From DAOUJI01 sp965219565 (GTDB lineage: Bacteria > Chloroflexota > Dehalococcoidia > Lucifugimonadales > JAGWBF01), in the NCBI GenBank assembly GCA_965219565.1, contig OZ244780.1, forward strand, positions 620,001 through 684,000: a stretch of DNA of 64,000 nucleotides, read 5' to 3'. This document shows, piece by piece, positions 60,426 through 64,000 of this stretch (position 1 is the first letter of the stretch; every line of letters starts with the position of its first letter). Below the pieces are notes generated by a model that saw only the letters and a list, made by a program, of their open reading frames with translations, had not been told where the DNA came from and ran no database searches. The position numbers were made by a program, and so were the translations under genes.

Positions 60426-61340
60426 ATGAATCAAGAGCAGCGCGCATCAACCGGCTCTCCGGCCCGGATATTAGCTGATCTCAGGCCGAGGCAGTCTGTC
60501 GGCCACAACTTGATCGATTTCATCAAGGCGAAGCCCCTCGGAGCATTCGGCGGCTTTGTGGCTATCCTGCTGATCGTTATCGCTATATTCGCTCCACTCA
60601 TTGCCACTCAAGACCACAGGACAACCGATCCCGACCGCATCTATGCTCCTCCCAGTTCCGAGTTGCTGTTTGGGGGCGACGAGTTGGGACGCGACGTGTT
60701 CAGCCGGATAATCATGGGTTCGAGGATATCCCTGAAAGTAGGGTTGGTCAGCGCTTTGATCGGCTGCTCGGTGGGCATGTTGGTGGGAGTGACCAGCGCC
60801 TACTTCGGAGGGATTACCGACCTTTTCGTGCAGCGAATCATCGACGGCATGATCGCTTTCCCGGCTCTTGTGCTGGCAATCGCTATAATAGCCGCCCTTG
60901 GCTCTTCTCTCAACAACGTGATAATCGCCTTGTCTATATTGTTCATACCAAGCACCGCCCGGATCGTTCGTTCTCAAGCTCTGGCAATAAAAGAGATGGA
61001 CTACGTGCTGGCCGCAAGAGCGTTGGGCGCCGGAGACCAACGAATAATATTGAAGCACATGATTCCGAACACACTGGCCATCGTGATAGTCATCTTGACA
61101 TTTCAGTTGGGTGTGGCCATCATCGCCGAAGCCGCCCTGAGCTTCCTGGGCCTGGGCGTCGGCCCCGACGAGCCGTCTTGGGGAGGCATGTTGCAGGGGG
61201 CCACCAAGCAATATGTGGGAATCGGCCCTTGGCTTGCAGTGTTCCCGGGAGCCGCCATCGCCATAATCGTGTTCTCCTGGAACGTGCTGGGTGACTCTCT
61301 TAGGGATATTTTGGACCCACGACTCAGAGGCACCAGATAG
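60426..61340 (+). CDS. ABC transporter permease, DppC/OppC-like
   Basis: This 304-residue protein has the first membrane segment at about residues 40-60 (GGFVAILLIVIAIFAPLIA), HRTTDPDRIYAPPSSELLFGGDELGRDVFSRI (the DppC signature), the loop EMDYVLAARALGAGDQRIILKHMIPNTLAIVIV and the end FSWNVLGDSLRDILDPRLRGT. It follows the DppB-like gene by 34 bases. Together they form the channel of an oligopeptide-type importer. Confidence 0.88.
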   Translation: MNQEQRASTGSPARILADLRPRQSVGHNLIDFIKAKPLGAFGGFVAILLIVIAIFAPLIATQDHRTTDPDRIYAPPSSELLFGGDELGRDVFSRIIMGSRISLKVGLVSALIGCSVGMLVGVTSAYFGGITDLFVQRIIDGMIAFPALVLAIAIIAALGSSLNNVIIALSILFIPSTARIVRSQALAIKEMDYVLAARALGAGDQRIILKHMIPNTLAIVIVILTFQLGVAIIAEAALSFLGLGVGPDEPSWGGMLQGATKQYVGIGPWLAVFPGAAIAIIVFSWNVLGDSLRDILDPRLRGTR

Positions 61341-61451
61341 GAACAGTTTGCTCAAAGTTTGGTAGAATATAAGTGCCAATTGCCTAAAAGCATGAGTTTG
61401 TCAAGCGTCTTATGGGCGGCGCCGGTGCAATTCGGTCAAGGAGGCGGCAGG

Positions 61452-62855
61452 ATGTCAGACGAAGAACGAGCTGAAATGGCCCACTTGATGAGACGGGCGG
61501 GGTTCGGAGCGACTCCCGACGAGTTGGACGTGGCGCTGGCCAAGGGTTACGACCGGGTCATCGACGAGTTGCTGGACCCGGGAGCGTACGGCATACCGCG
61601 CATGGACGTCAGTTTGCTGGCCCGTGTGTTTCCGTCGGTGGTCGGAGGGTTCTCAAAGGAAGCCACCAACCATCACATTTGGTATTTGGTAAGCAACCCG
61701 CGTCCCCTGGAAGAGAAGATGAGCCTCTTCTGGCACTCCGTCTTCGCCACCGGCGTCACCAAGGTGGACTGTGCCCTGGAGTTGACGCGCCAGATGGACA
61801 TGTTGCGCAACCGCGGCATGGGCAACTACCATGAGTTGCTGGTAGAGCTGGCCAAGGACCCGGCCATGATCTACTGGCTGGACAACAACGAAAACCATAG
61901 AGACCAGCCCAACGAAAACTGGGGCCGAGAGCTCTTGGAACTCTTCTCCATGGGCCAGGGCAACTACACTGAAGAGGACGTGTTCGAGTGCGCCCGGGCC
62001 TTTACCGGGTGGACCATAGCGCCAAAGCCGCCGTCCACCGGGTTGGGGCAATTCGCATGGGACTTCGAATACAGGGAAGAAGACCACGACGACGGAGAAA
62101 AACACTTCCTGGGACAGCGGGGCAAGTTCAACGGTGAGGACGTGATAGACATCGTAGTGCGCCAACCCGCCACCTCCCGGTTCATAGCCCGCCACCTGTA
62201 CAACTTCTTCGTGGCCGACGAGGTCCAAGTGCCGGCGTGGCTGCACACTCCTCCCAGGGACCCGGTGGCCATCAACCTGATTGCCGACGCTTTCGTGTCC
62301 TCGAATTACGAGATGAAAGATACCCTGCGGATGATATTCAAGTCCGACTTCTTCAAGGAGTCCCGGTTCAAGAGGGTGAAGAGTCCCGCTGAGACGATCG
62401 CGGGACTGTGCAAGCTGGTGGGAGACTTCAAGTACCCCAGGCTCGGCTTGGAGCTTCTGGGGCTGGAATGTTGGTACATGGGCCAATATTTGAGCGACCC
62501 GCCCAGCGTGGAGGGATGGAACCACGGGCACGAGTGGATAGACAGCGGCTCGCTGGTGAAGCGCATCAACCTGGCCGCTGACGCCGTGTCCAACATCGCC
62601 TACCCCGGAGTCCAGGCTATGGTGGATCGGATGAGAGGCATGGGCGAGATGGGGCCGGACGAGGCAGTGGACGCATGTCTGGACATGCTGGGTCCGGTCT
62701 GGGTGGAGGACGACACCCGCGAGGAGTTGATGACCAATGCTCGCATGAACGGTGGACTGCAATGGGAGACGGACGATCAGGTGAGCGAGTCCACCCAGAG
62801 GGTGGCCGACATTCTAGCGTTGATCGTAGCCACGCGGGAGTACCAGTTCTGCTAG
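61452..62855 (+). CDS. DUF1800 family protein
   Basis: This 467-residue protein opens MAHLMRRAGFGATPDELD and has the family blocks MSLFWHSVFATG, NENWGRELLELFSMGQGNYTEEDVFECARAFTGW, RFIARHLYNFFVADEV and GWNHGHEWIDSGSLVKR. No function is established for DUF1800; genes are often next to DUF1501. ATG 61452 follows AAGGAGG and begins right at the domain. No signal peptide is visible. Confidence 0.85.
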   Translation: MSDEERAEMAHLMRRAGFGATPDELDVALAKGYDRVIDELLDPGAYGIPRMDVSLLARVFPSVVGGFSKEATNHHIWYLVSNPRPLEEKMSLFWHSVFATGVTKVDCALELTRQMDMLRNRGMGNYHELLVELAKDPAMIYWLDNNENHRDQPNENWGRELLELFSMGQGNYTEEDVFECARAFTGWTIAPKPPSTGLGQFAWDFEYREEDHDDGEKHFLGQRGKFNGEDVIDIVVRQPATSRFIARHLYNFFVADEVQVPAWLHTPPRDPVAINLIADAFVSSNYEMKDTLRMIFKSDFFKESRFKRVKSPAETIAGLCKLVGDFKYPRLGLELLGLECWYMGQYLSDPPSVEGWNHGHEWIDSGSLVKRINLAADAVSNIAYPGVQAMVDRMRGMGEMGPDEAVDACLDMLGPVWVEDDTREELMTNARMNGGLQWETDDQVSESTQRVADILALIVATREYQFC

Positions 62856-62929
62856 GCGCCCGTGTTGGTCTTCTGAGATAGTCAATAGCAAAATATCCAG
62901 GTGTTTCCGACGCAGGGAAGGAGAGAGGC

Positions 62930-64000
62930 ATGAGAACGAAATACGTGAATGGGCGGGTATACAACTACGACTTCACCCACGGCTGCTCCGGAGTCGGGGG
63001 CAAGAACTTCTTCTATCCCGTGGACTTCGCCTTGGGGCCCCAGGGAAACATGTACGTGCTCAGCAAGGGCATGGAGTGGTTCCCTTCCCAGGGAATAACC
63101 AAGTGCAACCTGGACCACGAGTTCTTCTGGGAAGACCGTGGGAGGAAATTCATGGACGGGCAGGCCCCGCAGCCCAGTTCCATCGCTGTGGACAGCCAGG
63201 AGAACGTATACGTCTCCGAGGAAATGACCAACCACATATTCATTTTCGACAAGGACGGGAACCGGTTGGGCAGTTGGGGTTCCGGCAGAGAAGTCTACGG
63301 CCTCCACACGCCGGACCGAGGCTCCAACGACGTTGTGCTCAGCGGCCTAGAGGTCGAGGACGACCGCCCTTCCAGTGCTTTAATGCCCCTAGCCAACAAC
63401 TTCACCATGCCCTTCGAACTCTACCTGAAGAAGGTGGGGGCTATGGACACCTCTGGCGACGGCCAATTGAACGGCCCCAACGGCCTCACCTTCGACGAAG
63501 ACGACAGGTTGTTCATCTGCGACAGCCATAACCACCGCGTGCAGATATTCACCAAGGATGGTCAGTTCATCAACAAGTGGGGTCAGTACGGCAGCGACGA
63601 AGGCGACCTGAACCTGCCCTGGGGACTCGCTCTCGATAAGGACCACAACGTCTTTGTCGCCGACTGGGGCAACTCCAGGGTCCAGAAGTTCTCCGATGAC
63701 GGTCATTATCTGGGTTCATTCGGAGGACCCGACTCCGGGAAGGGCCGGCTTTACAGGCCGTCGAGCGTGGCTGTGGACAGCGAAGGCGACGTATACGTCA
63801 CTGACTACGACGCCCACAGGCTGGTTGTCTACGAACCCAACGGCGACTACCTGGCGTCCTTTGACGGCGACTCAGAGGAGCTCTCCCCGTGGGTCCTTGA
63901 GAGGTACGCCATAAACGCCGATGCAGCCAAAGCCCGAAAGCGGGCCGACTTGTCCGTGGAGAGATACTTCAAGTGGCCCGTGACCGTGAACGTAGACGAT
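62930..64000 (+). CDS. NHL-repeat protein, cut by the right window edge
   Basis: The frame from ATG 62930 (GGAAGGAGAG upstream) stays open to the window end, 357 codons. Repeated propeller units are visible: PSSIAVDSQENVYVSEEMTN, NGLTFDEDDRLFICDSHNHR, WGLALDKDHNVFVADWGNSR and SSVAVDSEGDVYVTDYDAHR, each followed by VQ/IF..DG, the NHL pattern. No signal peptide is seen. It probably forms a six-bladed propeller. The ligand is unknown. Confidence 0.85.
   Translation, partial: MRTKYVNGRVYNYDFTHGCSGVGGKNFFYPVDFALGPQGNMYVLSKGMEWFPSQGITKCNLDHEFFWEDRGRKFMDGQAPQPSSIAVDSQENVYVSEEMTNHIFIFDKDGNRLGSWGSGREVYGLHTPDRGSNDVVLSGLEVEDDRPSSALMPLANNFTMPFELYLKKVGAMDTSGDGQLNGPNGLTFDEDDRLFICDSHNHRVQIFTKDGQFINKWGQYGSDEGDLNLPWGLALDKDHNVFVADWGNSRVQKFSDDGHYLGSFGGPDSGKGRLYRPSSVAVDSEGDVYVTDYDAHRLVVYEPNGDYLASFDGDSEELSPWVLERYAINADAAKARKRADLSVERYFKWPVTVNVDD

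Noticed and set aside
61653..62762. 369-residue minus-strand frame opposite the DUF1800 gene
   Set aside because: Antisense shadow; the plus-strand frame has clear family motifs.
1..64000. CRISPR array
   Set aside because: No set of regularly spaced identical repeats with unique spacers was found; the direct repeats seen are pairs with large or irregular spacing.

Overview
The window is high-GC bacterial DNA that reads as two kinds of sequence. Ordinary chromosome lies at about 11.5-29.3 kb and 53.8-64 kb, and mobile or accessory DNA lies at 1-11.4 kb and 29.3-53.75 kb. The chromosomal gene set combines GlcD/GlcE/GlcF-type glycolate oxidation, nitronate monooxygenase, a GMC oxidoreductase with a gluconate-dehydrogenase subunit-3 partner, DUF1800 and NHL-repeat proteins, a PAC2 protein and a UGSC-family selenoprotein. 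This mix suggests a Chloroflexota lineage (SAR202/Dehalococcoidia-like). That assignment is inference; there is no rRNA or other phylogenetic marker here beyond glycyl-tRNA synthetase and FolD.

Region 1 (1-11.4 kb) is the right-hand part of an integrative conjugative-type element. It holds a truncated VirB4-like ATPase, a TraD/VirD4-like coupling protein, a replication-relaxation family protein and a DUF3800 protein. A run of small helix-turn-helix genes is divergent from an ImmR/ImmA-like pair whose protease gene is frameshifted. The element ends with a ribbon-helix-helix gene and a large serine recombinase, whose 3' end runs straight into the 3' end of tRNA-Ala(TGC).

Region 2 (11.5-29.3 kb) is chromosomal: PAC2 protein, folD, acpS, nnrD, a class V aminotransferase, a RelE/RHH toxin-antitoxin pair, glcDEF with a lipoprotein and a small membrane protein, a TenA-like protein, a cluster of dispersed repeats, an HtrA-like protease, a Trm112-like protein, a CopD-like membrane protein, nitronate monooxygenase, an SbcD-like nuclease, glycyl-tRNA synthetase and tRNA-Met(CAT).

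Region 3 (29.3-53.75 kb) looks like two serine-recombinase elements integrated in tandem at the 3' end of tRNA-Met. Element A (about 29.3-34.3 kb) keeps only a relic of its recombinase, an adenylation-carrier-reductase (NRPS-like) gene and a frameshifted DUF3644 gene. Element B (about 34.3-53.75 kb) has an intact recombinase/RHH pair, a second replication-relaxation protein and a defence cargo. The cargo contains a type II CBASS operon (CapH-like repressor, CapP-like protease, CapV phospholipase, CD-NTase, Cap2 E1/E2, no Cap3 seen). Divergent from it are an Eco57I-like DNA methyltransferase, an orphan RelE, a low-GC HEPN protein, a DUF104/PIN toxin-antitoxin pair and a PLD-SNF2 helicase. A 13-bp core (GGCCCACCATTTT) occurs both at the tRNA-Met 3' end and at the right boundary.

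Region 4 (53.8-64 kb) returns to chromosome: GMC dehydrogenase and its small subunit, a BNR/Ycf48-like protein, an unrecognised conserved protein, a UGSC selenoprotein with an in-frame UGA followed by a bacterial SECIS-like hairpin, two oligopeptide-type ABC permeases, a DUF1800 protein and an NHL-repeat protein cut by the right edge. The selenoprotein would be split or missed by a standard gene caller.
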